DNA of 64,000 bases from Saprospiraceae bacterium. GTDB taxonomy: Bacteria; Bacteroidota; Bacteroidia; Chitinophagales; Saprospiraceae. Positions 1-9,275 of this stretch are shown one piece after another (the first letter of the stretch is position 1; every line of letters starts with the position of its first letter). The stretch spans positions 1-64,000 of the forward strand of contig JABDKX010000030.1 of assembly GCA_013001975.1 (NCBI GenBank), in the 5' to 3' direction. The notes beneath the pieces were generated by a model. That model worked only from the letters and a program-made list of their open reading frames with translations, was not told where the DNA came from and ran no database searches. Made by a program: the position numbers and the translations under genes.

Positions 1-1
1 A

Positions 2-64
2 GAAGCCAGAATTAAAAAGTATTGCGATATGGGAAGATATGATACATTAACCACATCGAAATAA
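2..64 (+). CDS. 3' end of an unidentified gene upstream of dapA (partial)
   Basis: An open frame enters from the left edge and stops with TAA at 62-64, two bases before the dapA ATG. Only about 20 C-terminal residues are visible (ending MGRYDTLTTSK), too few to name a family. The tight spacing to dapA makes co-transcription likely. It could also be a chance open stretch, since so little is visible. Confidence 0.4.
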   Translation, partial: EARIKKYCDMGRYDTLTTSK

Positions 65-66
65 CT

Positions 67-966
67 ATGAAAAATTTGTTTCACGGTACGGGAGTCGCTC
101 TAATAACACCTTTCAAATCTGATCTCACCATTGACTTTGAAGCTTATCAGCGCATCATAGAATATGTAATTAGTGAAAATATCGACTTCTTAGTTCCTCT
201 GGGATCAACCGGTGAAAGTGCTACATTAAACGAAGAAGAAGCAAGACAATGTTTAGATTTTGTTATTCATGTCAATAATGGCCGCAAACCAATATTAGCA
301 GGCAACTTTGGTGGTAATAATACCTTGGAATTGGTAAAGAAAATCCAAGAATATAACTTTGCAGGTATTGATGGTATTCTTTCTTCTTCACCAGCTTACG
401 TCAAACCAAATCAGGAAGGTATTTTTAGTCACTACATGGCCATCGCAGAGGTCTCCCCTGTTCCAATAATAATCTATAATGTTCCTGGTCGAACAAAATC
501 AAATATCGAATGGTCAACAACAATAAGATTAGCAAACGCTTCTGATAAATTTATTGGTATTAAAGAAGCATCGGGAGATTTGATTCAAGCCACACGCATT
601 ATAAAAAACAAACCAGAAGGTTTTATTGTGACATCTGGAGATGACGAAGTAGCTATGCCAATGATTGCTGCTGGAGGTGACGGTGTTATATCCGTTATTG
701 CTAATGCTTGCCCTGGATACTTTACAAAAATGTCAAAGTATTGCATCAATGGAGATTTAGAAAAGGCTCGTGATTGCAACTTTAAAACTTATGATTTGCA
801 CAAATGGCTTTACATTGAAGGAAATCCTGTTGGTATAAAATCAGCAATGGAAGTTTTGGGATTCTGTGAAAATCATGTTCGCCTGCCCTTACATACCATG
901 TCAAAGGATAATTATGAATCACTAAAAAAGTGTGTCTTAGAAATTAAGAAAATAGCAGATGCCTAA
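67..966 (+). CDS. dapA: 4-hydroxy-tetrahydrodipicolinate synthase
   Basis: DapA condenses pyruvate with aspartate semialdehyde, the first committed step of the diaminopimelate/lysine pathway in the cytoplasm. The 299-residue protein has the usual family length and a complete (beta/alpha)8 layout. Visible signatures are GSTGE around residues 46-50, YNVPGR with the catalytic Tyr137, and GIKEASGD with Lys166, which forms the Schiff base with pyruvate. The start is the first in-frame ATG, two bases after the preceding frame ends. It converges on the glycosidase gene at 983 with only 16 bases between them and no clear hairpin. Identification is secure; the pathway role follows from the family. Confidence 0.96.
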   Translation: MKNLFHGTGVALITPFKSDLTIDFEAYQRIIEYVISENIDFLVPLGSTGESATLNEEEARQCLDFVIHVNNGRKPILAGNFGGNNTLELVKKIQEYNFAGIDGILSSSPAYVKPNQEGIFSHYMAIAEVSPVPIIIYNVPGRTKSNIEWSTTIRLANASDKFIGIKEASGDLIQATRIIKNKPEGFIVTSGDDEVAMPMIAAGGDGVISVIANACPGYFTKMSKYCINGDLEKARDCNFKTYDLHKWLYIEGNPVGIKSAMEVLGFCENHVRLPLHTMSKDNYESLKKCVLEIKKIADA

Positions 967-982
967 CTCTAGGTCCTTTTAA

Positions 983-1993
983 TTATCGACCAAACTCACC
1001 GTACCAAGTTTCAATCGTTTTTTCTGCCATTTTATCCTGTGGCGTATAATCGTGAATTCTAAATTTTTTCCTGCGAGACTTATTAGGATACCACTTCCAT
1101 TTAAATCCACCAGCCCAAAAGTCTTCATCACAAAAGCTTGTATACAAAGCTTCCAGAGCATTGGATTGTGCCAATTCATTTGAAGGCAACGATGTTCTTT
1201 TCTTTTCTAGTTCCCATGTTTTCCCAGCACAACCATCAACCGAAAGATATCCATATTCCGTAAATAGAATTTGCTTATCATATTTTCGGCATAGAGAGGA
1301 CATTTTCTTTTTTATTGGCTTCCATTTCTTTGCCAACTCTTTGACACTTGGTGTTGCCGTTTCAGATAAAGGAAAATAGGCACTGACACCAATAACATCC
1401 AAATCATCCCAAAAAGGTACTGATTCAAATTCATCCCAATTGGCGCTGTAAGTCAAAAGTCCCGAATACAGATCCCTGATCTTAGCGATTAATGCTCTCC
1501 AGTAATTTTCTCTGGCTGATACAGCTTTTTTAAATTCCGTTCCAACACATAACATTTCAACACCTTGTGATTCCGCAATTTTGGCGAAAGTCAAAATGTA
1601 GTCTGTATAATCAGTTTCCCAACTTTCCCAATCTTTTTCATTATCAAATGACAAATCCCCTACCCACGAACCATGCATCCAAAGTTGTGGCTTAAGCATA
1701 ACTTTTAATCCATTTTCCTTTGCTAACTTAATTGTTGAAGTCGCCCCTCTTGGCGTTTCGCCCCACCACTGATGGTCATTTCCAAAATACAATTTAGCTT
1801 CATTTTGTGGTGTGAAAGCATAAGGCACCACAGCAACCCATCCTACATTTATTTCTTTTAAAGGCAAAAATGGATTGTCAGAAAAAGAATCTCTTGGAGC
1901 AACCAAGGTCATACCGCCAATTTTCAATTGCGCTGACGACGTTAAGGACCAAAAACTAAGGAATAGTAAAATTGGAAGCAATCGCATATTCAA
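983..1993 (-). CDS. Secreted glycoside hydrolase, GH113-like TIM barrel
   Basis: A 336-residue protein with an N-terminal signal peptide (hydrophobic residues about 4-20, then SSAQ), so probably exported. The body resembles the GH113-like hydrolase family (beta-mannanase-type clan A barrels): an aromatic GNDHQWWGETP segment near 71-81, GTEFKK near 151-156 with candidate acid/base Glu153, and LFTEYGY near 243-249 with candidate nucleophile Glu246. Glutamates at the ends of strands 4 and 7 are what clan A requires. Either Met1 or Met3 could be the start. The substrate is unknown; mannan or a related beta-glycan is a guess from the family. It is monocistronic, convergent with dapA. Confidence 0.8.
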   Translation of the reverse strand: MNMRLLPILLFLSFWSLTSSAQLKIGGMTLVAPRDSFSDNPFLPLKEINVGWVAVVPYAFTPQNEAKLYFGNDHQWWGETPRGATSTIKLAKENGLKVMLKPQLWMHGSWVGDLSFDNEKDWESWETDYTDYILTFAKIAESQGVEMLCVGTEFKKAVSARENYWRALIAKIRDLYSGLLTYSANWDEFESVPFWDDLDVIGVSAYFPLSETATPSVKELAKKWKPIKKKMSSLCRKYDKQILFTEYGYLSVDGCAGKTWELEKKRTSLPSNELAQSNALEALYTSFCDEDFWAGGFKWKWYPNKSRRKKFRIHDYTPQDKMAEKTIETWYGEFGR

Positions 1994-2100
1994 TTATTGT
2001 GTTGCATTTTTTACAATATTAAAACATTGAATATAGCCAATTTATTACTTTAGAAATTTAAGACTTAGAATTAATTGAATTATTAAAAAACACAAGACAT

Positions 2101-2144
2101 TTTAAAAATAAAACCCGCTTTAATAATGATATTAAAGCAGGCTT
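2101..2144 (-). terminator. Rho-independent terminator of the 2165-2800 lipoprotein gene
   Basis: On the minus strand a long stem (arms at 2112-2125 and 2131-2144, almost fully paired, 5-nt loop) is followed by TTATTTTTAAA. It lies 20 bases past the stop codon at 2165. Confidence 0.75.
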
Positions 2145-2164
2145 AAAAATCAACTTTTTATCGA

Positions 2165-2800
2165 TTAGAAGAAAGTCACAGAAAAAGAAGCCGCATTAGG
2201 AGCAATGACCCAAGCTCTAAGCACTAGATTAAGTGGAAAACATTTAGTGACATGTCCGCCTACACCTACAGGAGGTATATGCACCCAAAAAGGAGTCGTT
2301 AATGAAACCCATGGACCAGTAAAAGGCAATGCACCTGCATGACCACAGATATCATTATTACTTAAGTTTAAAATACGTACGCAATCTTTACCTTGATCAT
2401 AAAAAGAATAAAAATTACCATTTAGTGCACGGCTAATATCTGTTCTCACGATTAAAGCATAATTTTCATCAAAACTTTTCTCCAACACTTCAACTTGTAC
2501 TTGTGTCAATTCAGAGATATTGATTTCATCTTCATTTGCTCCTTCCATTTCTACTTCTTTTACTTCAGTAGTAATGGGATTAAGATCTAAAGTAAAATTA
2601 CTTTCATTGATTTCATTCAAATCACTTTCATCTTGAGTAGTGATTTTTAAGTTTACATAATGAGCTTTATCAGTATCATATACTTTTAAAACTTTCGAAT
2701 ATTCTTCTTTAACGGTCTCTAGAGAAATATCATCGCTTTGACAAGCAATAAAATTGAAAACTAAAATGGTTAACAGTGATTTAAATAATAAATGTTTCAT
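2165..2800 (-). CDS. Hypothetical lipoprotein
   Basis: I do not recognise this family. The frame is open upstream to 2974, but the ATG at 2800 gives a textbook lipoprotein signal (MKHLLFKSLLTILVFNFIAC with the lipobox Cys at residue 20), so I choose that start, giving 211 residues. The first half of the mature protein is acidic and polar; the second half contains two cysteines and a Trp/Pro-rich stretch (near GPWVSLTTPFWVHIPPVGVGG), suggesting a compact beta domain. It is probably an envelope-anchored protein. It stands alone, followed by its own terminator and divergent from the sensor kinase at 3042. Confidence 0.7.
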   Translation of the reverse strand: MKHLLFKSLLTILVFNFIACQSDDISLETVKEEYSKVLKVYDTDKAHYVNLKITTQDESDLNEINESNFTLDLNPITTEVKEVEMEGANEDEINISELTQVQVEVLEKSFDENYALIVRTDISRALNGNFYSFYDQGKDCVRILNLSNNDICGHAGALPFTGPWVSLTTPFWVHIPPVGVGGHVTKCFPLNLVLRAWVIAPNAASFSVTFF

Positions 2801-3041
2801 ACAATAATTTTTTGTGGCAAAAGCCAGATTAAGAAATATGAATACAATTTGAGTAAGATTTAACTCTGATATAAAAAATTGAAGTGAATGGATCGTTTTC
2901 ATAAGTAGACAGGTGATTTTTTCGAGTAATTGGATACACATGAAATCATAATCAAATCCATACACACCATTCACTAACTAATTATGACCGTTCACATAAT
3001 TGTTTAATAATCTAACACCTGTTTTTATATTTTTAATTTAA

Positions 3042-4970
3042 ATGAAACCTGTATTAAGAATAATTATATGTTCGTTATTGCTGATTGTACATCAAACATC
3101 CCAAGCTAACGATGGTCAACTCAAGCTTGATTCCCTATTAAATGAATACAACTCCAATCCTGCTTTAATTCTTAATGATGATTTTTTTAATTCAATTAAC
3201 ACATTGTGTAAAAGAAAATTCACTTCTCAGTGCGAAGACTTTTATTGTGATGCAATCACATACGCAGAGAAGAAAGAAGTAAGTAAAAGTCAAATTTTTA
3301 GATTAAAATATATAACCTCATTGATTAATTCAGGTCAATACTCAATGGCTGAGCAACAAATTAAAATTAATAAAGAGGCGACTGTAGATTCAGATTTAGA
3401 AATATATTCTCAATCCTTAATCTTAGATGGGTGGCTTAAAAATTTAACTGGCAATTATTCAGGTGCTCTGAGAGAATATCTTAAAGCTTTAGAAATTAAA
3501 AAAAGTATAAAGGATAATAAAGGAATTCTAAATTCTTACAACAGATTAAGTTTACTGTTTAGAAATCAAGGCAATTATGAAACATCAAAGTACTTTGCAA
3601 AAAAAATACTTGAGATCGGTAGAAATTCAAATAGAAGCAGTTTAATATCATATGCCTCAACGCGATTAGCATTTTGCTATATCCTCCAAGATAGCTTGGC
3701 AAAAGCCGATTCAATATTCACAAAAGGACATATAAATGAAAACGAAAACGAAAATTTCGAATTACTCAAAGCAAATTGGTTTTTAGCAAATAACAATATA
3801 GTCAGAGCAGAATCAAATTTTATTAATTATAAAATAAAATCAGAAAAAGATAAAAGGTTTTTAAATGTTTATAGATTTCAATTACAACTTATCAGAAAAT
3901 TCATAGAACTTAAAAATTATGAAAAAGCAAATTACTATTTTAATGATTTAGAAAAATATCCAATAAATGAATATTTAATTGAAAATTATGAAAAAGAAAA
4001 ATTGCGCATAATACTTGAGTCCCAAAATCGAAACCCACAAATCGATCTAACCCAACAAAACTCACTCATTGCTTTATTTGACAGAAATATAAAAAATCAA
4101 AGACAAAACACTGTCAAACTAATGGAATTGCTCATGGAAAAGGAAGGTTATATAAATAAACTAAATGAAACAATTGCCGAAAATAAAATTAATAAGAAAA
4201 CGATAAATGAACAATTCGCTGGATTCGTTATGCTTCTCATTTTTTCTGGACTCCTCTCAATGCTTTACTTAAAAAATAAAAGAGAGTCTTCAAAAAATGT
4301 TATTCTCATTGAAAAGATTAAGCAATCAAACGAAGTGCTTGAGAATAACATAAACGAAAAATCTTTTCTTCTAAAAGAAATTCACCACAGAGTAAAAAAT
4401 AACTTGCAAACACTTTCTAGTCTGCTTAATTTACAAAGTCATCATATCTCAGATAAAACAAGTATCGAAGCCCTCCAATCCAGCATTAATCGTGTTCAAT
4501 CAATTGCCCTTATACATCAGTACTTATATGAAAAAGATCATTTAGATGAAGTACCAGTCAAAAGATATATACCAAGCCTAATTAAAAATTTGATTGATTT
4601 CTTTGAATATGAAGACGCGCAAGTTCAAGTAACTTATGACTTAGATCCGATCCTTTTAAATATTGATATAATGAATTCGTTTGGTCTTCTAATCAATGAA
4701 CTTATTATCAACAGTCTTAAATATGGTTTCAGTTTTAATAAAAAAGACAATGCGCTTTACGTCTCGCTAAAAAATATAAACGGACAACTCAAATTACAGA
4801 TAAAAGACAACGGCAATGGGTTTGATAAAAATAATACGAAAGATAACTTTGGTATGTTTTTAGTCAAAACACTTACAGACAAACTTGAAGGTACCTTGGA
4901 AATTAATTCTGAAAATGGAACACATACTATCATTACGTTCAACAACATAAAATTTAACATAAATGGATAA
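3042..4970 (+). CDS. TPR-containing sensor histidine kinase, HisKA_2 type
   Basis: A 642-residue membrane sensor kinase. A signal peptide (residues 1-22) is followed by a periplasmic helical region of TPR-like repeats (about 50-350), one membrane span near 393-410, a short coiled coil, then a HisKA_2 dimerisation/phosphoacceptor segment EIHHRVKNNLQ with predicted phospho-His448. The HATPase domain shows an N box (LLINELIINSLKYGF, about 549-563), a DNGNGFD G1 box and a following GMFLVK box. This TPR-TM-HisKA_2 design is common in Bacteroidota and is normally paired with a LytTR regulator, which is exactly what follows, overlapping by 8 bases. The signal sensed is unknown; the TPR region may read a protein partner. 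Confidence 0.92.
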   Translation: MKPVLRIIICSLLLIVHQTSQANDGQLKLDSLLNEYNSNPALILNDDFFNSINTLCKRKFTSQCEDFYCDAITYAEKKEVSKSQIFRLKYITSLINSGQYSMAEQQIKINKEATVDSDLEIYSQSLILDGWLKNLTGNYSGALREYLKALEIKKSIKDNKGILNSYNRLSLLFRNQGNYETSKYFAKKILEIGRNSNRSSLISYASTRLAFCYILQDSLAKADSIFTKGHINENENENFELLKANWFLANNNIVRAESNFINYKIKSEKDKRFLNVYRFQLQLIRKFIELKNYEKANYYFNDLEKYPINEYLIENYEKEKLRIILESQNRNPQIDLTQQNSLIALFDRNIKNQRQNTVKLMELLMEKEGYINKLNETIAENKINKKTINEQFAGFVMLLIFSGLLSMLYLKNKRESSKNVILIEKIKQSNEVLENNINEKSFLLKEIHHRVKNNLQTLSSLLNLQSHHISDKTSIEALQSSINRVQSIALIHQYLYEKDHLDEVPVKRYIPSLIKNLIDFFEYEDAQVQVTYDLDPILLNIDIMNSFGLLINELIINSLKYGFSFNKKDNALYVSLKNINGQLKLQIKDNGNGFDKNNTKDNFGMFLVKTLTDKLEGTLEINSENGTHTIITFNNIKFNING

Positions 4971-5682
4971 TATAAAAATAATCATTATAGAAGACGAAGC
5001 CATAATTGCTCAGGACTTGGCTTTAACTTTAACTAAAGAAGGCTACATTGTTAGTGCAATAGCAATGAGCTACAAGAAAGCCATAGAGGCCCTCAACAAC
5101 AATCCTTTCGACATAGCATTAGTAGATATTAATTTAAATGCTGAAAAAACTGGAATCGAACTTGGAAGAATTATTCACAATCAATATAACAAACCATTCA
5201 TTTACTTAACTTCTTATTCAGATAAGGAAACGATGAGAAGCGTTTTACCTACACATCCTTCAGGATATCTTATAAAACCAATTAAGAAAAATGATCTGCG
5301 TAATGCTCTGGAAATAGCTGTTTATAATTATCTAAAATACCATTCGAATCCTGTTGAAAACAGAGACACTAAAAATCACTTCTATATAAAAAATGGAAAA
5401 ACATTTGTCAAAATTTTAAAATCTGACATACACTATGTAAAAGCATTTGACAACTATGCTTTTTTATACCAAAAAAATAATAAGATTCTTGTTACAGAAA
5501 CTTTGAAATCAATAGAAAGTAAATTATCAGAATTTAATTTTAAAAGAGTACACAGATCCTACCTAGTCAATATAAACCAAATTGAAGGCATTGAGGATAA
5601 GTCAATTAGAATTGGAGATCAATTAATCCCCGTAAGCAGACAGAATCAAAGCTGGTTCTTCAGTTCGCTTAACGTATTGTAA
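4963..5682 (+). CDS. LytTR-family response regulator
   Basis: This is the partner of the histidine kinase. Residues 1-120 form a receiver domain with the acidic pair Glu10-Asp11, phosphoacceptor Asp55 in ALVDINL, Thr/Ser near 83-84 and Lys105 in YLIKPI. Residues about 135-235 form a LytTR DNA-binding domain (DIHYVKAFDNYAFLY, FKRVHRSYLVNINQI, IPVSRQ). The ATG lies inside the last codons of the kinase gene, an 8-base overlap implying translational coupling and fixed stoichiometry. LytTR regulators usually bind paired direct repeats; none stands out nearby, so its targets are probably elsewhere. Confidence 0.95.
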   Translation: MDNIKIIIIEDEAIIAQDLALTLTKEGYIVSAIAMSYKKAIEALNNNPFDIALVDINLNAEKTGIELGRIIHNQYNKPFIYLTSYSDKETMRSVLPTHPSGYLIKPIKKNDLRNALEIAVYNYLKYHSNPVENRDTKNHFYIKNGKTFVKILKSDIHYVKAFDNYAFLYQKNNKILVTETLKSIESKLSEFNFKRVHRSYLVNINQIEGIEDKSIRIGDQLIPVSRQNQSWFFSSLNVL

Positions 5683-5694
5683 AAATCCAAATTC

Positions 5695-6735
5695 CTAATT
5701 TCCTTTTAGTCGATCCCATAATGAGCTCATCATCTTCTTTTCATCTCCCGGTTCAGGACCGCCTTTTGCCTCTAACATCTTGTAATTACCCAATTCATCT
5801 TCATCAAGAACAAAACGAAAAACATAATCATTTTCACCATTTCCTGAACCTCTAAAAGTGCCATACCTCAAATCATTAAATTGCAACTGCCCATCTTCTC
5901 TTCTAATGATATTATAAAAGCCATGTGTAAACCACTTCAGCGTTTCAATGGTTTTGTCACCATTATCTTTTAATAATTCATGGTTCTTTTTAATTACTCG
6001 AAAATCAATAGGTGATTTATCAAATAAGCTATATTGACCTTGATAATAAACATCTTCGGTTTCAACCGTTGAACTCCATAGAATATTATTTAAAATTGTA
6101 GGACCAGAAATGATGCGCTCATAAGCAATGCCTTGTTCTTCTAGTTGGCTTTCAAATACATTATTGACATATGCCTTGTTCGCGATAGTAAACAACAAAT
6201 AAGAACAACTCCCAACGATTCCTACCCAATTCCAAAATTTTCGCTTCTTACTCTTTCGATCGTAAAATGCAGCAATGATTAAGCAAATCAAAAACGGTAA
6301 AGTATACATTGGATCAGCAACAGAAATTGTACTGAAAGCAGCGCGATAATTTGTAAAGGGAGCAAATAATTGAGTGCCATACATTGTAAATGTATCTAAC
6401 AACGCATGTGTAAAGATGGCTAGAAAAAACATCCACTGATAGGATTTTAATCCAGGCGGTTCAATTTTAATTTTTCCATGCCAACGCCAATTTGAGTATC
6501 TGTACGCAAGCCAACCAAATAAGAGACATCCGATAATGGCAAAAGTTATTGAATGTGATACGCCGCGATGAAACGCCAGCGCTTCAACTTCAGTCATAAA
6601 TGGATTTGCAAAAACATCCAAGTCTGGGATAGTTCCGCCTATGCCACCGAGTATCATAGCTCTGTTCCCTATTTTCTTACCCAGAACAGCTTCTCCCACT
6701 GCAGCACCTAAAACAAATTGACTGATTGAATCCAT
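5695..6735 (-). CDS. YdjM-like membrane-bound metal-dependent hydrolase
   Basis: This 346-residue protein belongs to the YdjM/DUF457 family of integral membrane putative metal-dependent hydrolases. Conserved polar residues are visible at the membrane: PDLD (37-40), HRGVSHS with His56, Arg57 and His61, and THALLDTFTMYG with His110 and Asp114. Four or more hydrophobic segments occupy residues 1-190, and a soluble domain follows to the C terminus. The reaction is not established for the family; relatives are linked to phospholipid or stress functions. It lies 11 bases after rnc on the same strand, so it is probably the last gene of the acpP-fabF-rnc operon. Confidence 0.85.
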   Translation of the reverse strand: MDSISQFVLGAAVGEAVLGKKIGNRAMILGGIGGTIPDLDVFANPFMTEVEALAFHRGVSHSITFAIIGCLLFGWLAYRYSNWRWHGKIKIEPPGLKSYQWMFFLAIFTHALLDTFTMYGTQLFAPFTNYRAAFSTISVADPMYTLPFLICLIIAAFYDRKSKKRKFWNWVGIVGSCSYLLFTIANKAYVNNVFESQLEEQGIAYERIISGPTILNNILWSSTVETEDVYYQGQYSLFDKSPIDFRVIKKNHELLKDNGDKTIETLKWFTHGFYNIIRREDGQLQFNDLRYGTFRGSGNGENDYVFRFVLDEDELGNYKMLEAKGGPEPGDEKKMMSSLWDRLKGN

Positions 6736-6746
6736 ACAGTTGTAAA

Positions 6747-7472
6747 CTATATAGATTTATTAATGTTCAATGATTTTATAGCAAAAGAAGAAGCAATTTG
6801 CTCAGCTGACTTTTTATTGAAGTCTTCTGCAACAGATATTTCTTTACCATCAAGATAAACACCGATTTTAAATCTGTCACGCTTATCCTTTTTATATTTA
6901 TTCAATAACTTGTAAGCCACATTGCGACCTTCCTTTTGACCCCACTCCAAAAGTTGACTTTTGTAATTATCATCACTCGTCTCTAATTCGTGGATATCAA
7001 GTAGTCGCATCAAAATTTTAGAAATAATATAATCTCTGGTTCTATCATAGCCGTATTCAATATAAAGGGCTCCAACCATTGCTTCAAATGCATTTCCTAA
7101 CATTGAATAACTGAGCTTTCCTTGAGTATACTTGGTGAGGATGAGATCAATGCCCATTTTTTCAGCTACCTTATTGAGCGTTTTACGTTTGACTATTTTT
7201 GATCTCATTTTGGTTAAAAAACCTTCATCTCGATTTGGATATTTCTTATATAAATATTCCGCAACAATTGTAGATAAGACAGAATCTCCTAAATATTCCA
7301 GCCTTTCATTGTTATAAGTACGTATAGCGGTATCCGTATTATTCATTGACTTATGAAAAAAAGCCAATTTGAATAATTTTAGATTATCTGGTACAAAGCC
7401 TAATACAGACTTTAACTTTCTAGCCAGATCTCTTTCCCTAGAAATGTAATAATTGTAAAACCTCTTGATCAC
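6747..7472 (-). CDS. rnc: Ribonuclease III
   Basis: RNase III cleaves double-stranded RNA in rRNA and mRNA maturation. Residues 1-155 are the endonuclease domain with the signature ERLEYLGDSVL at 57-67 and the second metal-binding part NAFEAMVGALY around 127-137 (Glu130). Residues about 165-238 form a double-stranded RNA-binding domain ending in KKSAEQIASSFAIKSL. Total length 241 is normal. It starts 8 bases after fabF stops; acpP-fabF-rnc is a conserved order in many Bacteroidota, supporting one transcription unit. Confidence 0.96.
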   Translation of the reverse strand: MIKRFYNYYISRERDLARKLKSVLGFVPDNLKLFKLAFFHKSMNNTDTAIRTYNNERLEYLGDSVLSTIVAEYLYKKYPNRDEGFLTKMRSKIVKRKTLNKVAEKMGIDLILTKYTQGKLSYSMLGNAFEAMVGALYIEYGYDRTRDYIISKILMRLLDIHELETSDDNYKSQLLEWGQKEGRNVAYKLLNKYKKDKRDRFKIGVYLDGKEISVAEDFNKKSAEQIASSFAIKSLNINKSI

Positions 7473-7480
7473 ATCTTAAG

Positions 7481-8722
7481 TTACATCTTTTTAAAAATAA
7501 CTGTTGAATTGTGACCTCCAAAACCAAAAGTGTTGCTCAATGCAACTTTTACATCGCGTTTTTGAGCTTTATTGAATGTAAAGTTAATCTTTTCATCTAA
7601 TTCTGGGTCGTCTGTAAAGTGATTAATTGTAGGTGGAACCATAGATTCGTTTATAGCCACAATACACGCAATCGCCTCAACAGCCCCTGCAGCACCTAAT
7701 AAATGGCCTGTCATCGACTTAGTTGAACTTATATTTAAATCATAAATATGATCTCCGAAAACTTTTTTAATTGCCTTTGTTTCAGCAATATCTCCTAAAG
7801 GTGTTGATGTACCATGTACATTTATATAATCAACTTCTGAAGGTTGAATATTCGCATCATTTAATGCCATTTGCATGACTTCACTTGCACCCAATCCTTC
7901 AGGATGTGGCGCTGTCATATGATACGCATCAGCAGTAGCTCCAGCTCCAATAACTTCCGCATAAATCTTAGCTCCTCTGGCTTTTGCAAACTCGTATTCT
8001 TCCAATATTAATGCACCGCCGCCTTCGCCAAGTAAAAAGCCATCTCTGTCTTTATCGAATGGACGACTTGCAGTAAGTGGATCATCATTTCTTTCTGACA
8101 ATGCTTTCATTGAAGAAAATCCTCCAATCCCTGCTTTGGTAATAGCAGCTTCCGATCCTCCTGTGATCATCACATCACATCTGCCTAACCTTATGGTATC
8201 AAATGCCGCAGAAATAGAGTGACTCGAAGAGGCACAAGCTGACATCGTTGTATAGTTAACACCTCTAAAGCCATACTTCATTGAAATGTGACCAGGCGCT
8301 ATATCAGCAATCAGTTTAGGAATAAGAAACGGGCTATATCTTGGCGTTCCAGTGTTTAAAGTAGCATCTTCAATATCTTTTTCGATAGTTTCAAATCCAC
8401 CTATTCCACTTCCCCAAATAACACCGGCTCTGTTTAATTTTATTTTTGAGATATCCAATCCGCTATCATTCATAGCTTCTTCAGCTACAATCATAGCAAA
8501 TTGAGAGAATCTGTCTAATCTTCTCACATCCCTTCTATGAAATCTTTCCTCAGGAACATAATCTTTAACCTCAGCTGCAAAGCGGGTTTTAAATTTAGAA
8601 GCATCAAATCTGGTGATTGGATTAGCACCACTTTTTCCTTCTAATAATCCATTAACATATTCTTGATAAGTATTGCCTATCGGGGTGAAGGCACCAATAC
8701 CAGTGACTACGACTCTTTTCAT
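7481..8722 (-). CDS. fabF: Beta-ketoacyl-ACP synthase II
   Basis: FabF elongates acyl chains by condensing malonyl-ACP with acyl-ACP in type II fatty acid synthesis. The 413-residue thiolase-fold enzyme keeps the catalytic triad: Cys163 in SACASSSHS, His303 in VHGTSTPLGD and His340 in GHLLGAAGA. The start ATG matches the family N terminus (KRVVVTGIGAFTPIG). Its substrate carrier acpP lies directly upstream, separated by 82 bases that hold a strong hairpin terminator, so fabF probably receives only part of the acpP transcription. Confidence 0.97.
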   Translation of the reverse strand: MKRVVVTGIGAFTPIGNTYQEYVNGLLEGKSGANPITRFDASKFKTRFAAEVKDYVPEERFHRRDVRRLDRFSQFAMIVAEEAMNDSGLDISKIKLNRAGVIWGSGIGGFETIEKDIEDATLNTGTPRYSPFLIPKLIADIAPGHISMKYGFRGVNYTTMSACASSSHSISAAFDTIRLGRCDVMITGGSEAAITKAGIGGFSSMKALSERNDDPLTASRPFDKDRDGFLLGEGGGALILEEYEFAKARGAKIYAEVIGAGATADAYHMTAPHPEGLGASEVMQMALNDANIQPSEVDYINVHGTSTPLGDIAETKAIKKVFGDHIYDLNISSTKSMTGHLLGAAGAVEAIACIVAINESMVPPTINHFTDDPELDEKINFTFNKAQKRDVKVALSNTFGFGGHNSTVIFKKM

Positions 8723-8751
8723 TGTGCGGTTTAAGTTTGGTGAAGGTAAGA

Positions 8752-8783
8752 AAGAAAAAAAATCCGCAAGTTTCCTTGCGGAT
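8752..8783 (-). terminator. Intrinsic terminator/attenuator between acpP and fabF
   Basis: On the minus strand a perfect 9-bp stem (ATCCGCAAG / CTTGCGGAT, 4-nt loop, 8763-8783 region) is followed by a T-rich run (TTTTTTTCTTT). It sits after the acpP stop and before the fabF ATG, in the sense direction for both. It probably sets a high acpP to fabF ratio. Confidence 0.85.
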
Positions 8784-8804
8784 CAAAGTTATTTCTTGAA
8801 AATT

Positions 8805-9041
8805 TTAATTTTTTGCGCTTTCAAGGTAGCTAACAGCCATTCCAACAGTTTGAATCTTTTCAGCTTCTTCATCAGGAATTGCAATATCAAATTCTTTTTC
8901 GAATTCCATAATTAATTCTACGGTATCCAAAGAATCTGCACCTAAATCATTAGTAAAGCTTGAGTCATTTGAAATTTCAGACTCATCAACACCTAGTTTA
9001 TCAACGATAATTTGACGTACTTTCTCAGCAATGTTTGACAT
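8805..9041 (-). CDS. acpP: Acyl carrier protein
   Basis: A 78-residue acidic four-helix carrier. The phosphopantetheine attachment site is Ser37 in the classic [11 protein letters not shown] motif. It shuttles acyl chains as thioesters in fatty acid synthesis. The first ATG gives the usual length, and the [12 protein letters not shown] helix III is typical. It is the first gene of an operon with fabF and rnc, preceded by a recognisable Bacteroidota promoter at 9071-9100 and followed by an intrinsic terminator, consistent with very high expression of acpP alone. Confidence 0.97.
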   Translation of the reverse strand: MSNIAEKVRQIIVDKLGVDESEISNDSSFTNDLGADSLDTVELIMEFEKEFDIAIPDEEAEKIQTVGMAVSYLESAKN

Positions 9042-9070
9042 AATAATATAATTTTTTTGATTTCGTGCCG

Positions 9071-9100
9071 CAAATTAAACCAATTGTGCTGTATGCGCAA
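9071..9100 (-). promoter_or_regulatory. Predicted acpP promoter
   Basis: On the minus strand TTG (9098-9100) is separated by 19 bases from TTAATTTG (9071-9078), matching the Bacteroidota TTG/TAnnTTTG pattern at 7 of 8 positions of the -7 element. The predicted start of transcription is near 9063, leaving a short leader before the ATG at 9041. Confidence 0.55.
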
Positions 9101-9275
9101 AGGTTTTCACAGCTAAATTAAGAATATAGATTAATATGATTACTACCAATTAAGTCAAACAGCCGATATTAATTATTGTAAATTTGACACTTAGTGCCAA
9201 AAAACATTTAAAAAACACCAAAAAACCAGCATATTGGAGCAATCATTGCAATAAACTTATATTAATTGTGTTCAG

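Noticed and set aside
2801-2974. N-terminal extension of the lipoprotein gene to the ATG at 2974
   Set aside because: The ATG at 2800 yields a standard lipoprotein signal; the extension would place it 58 residues inside the protein.
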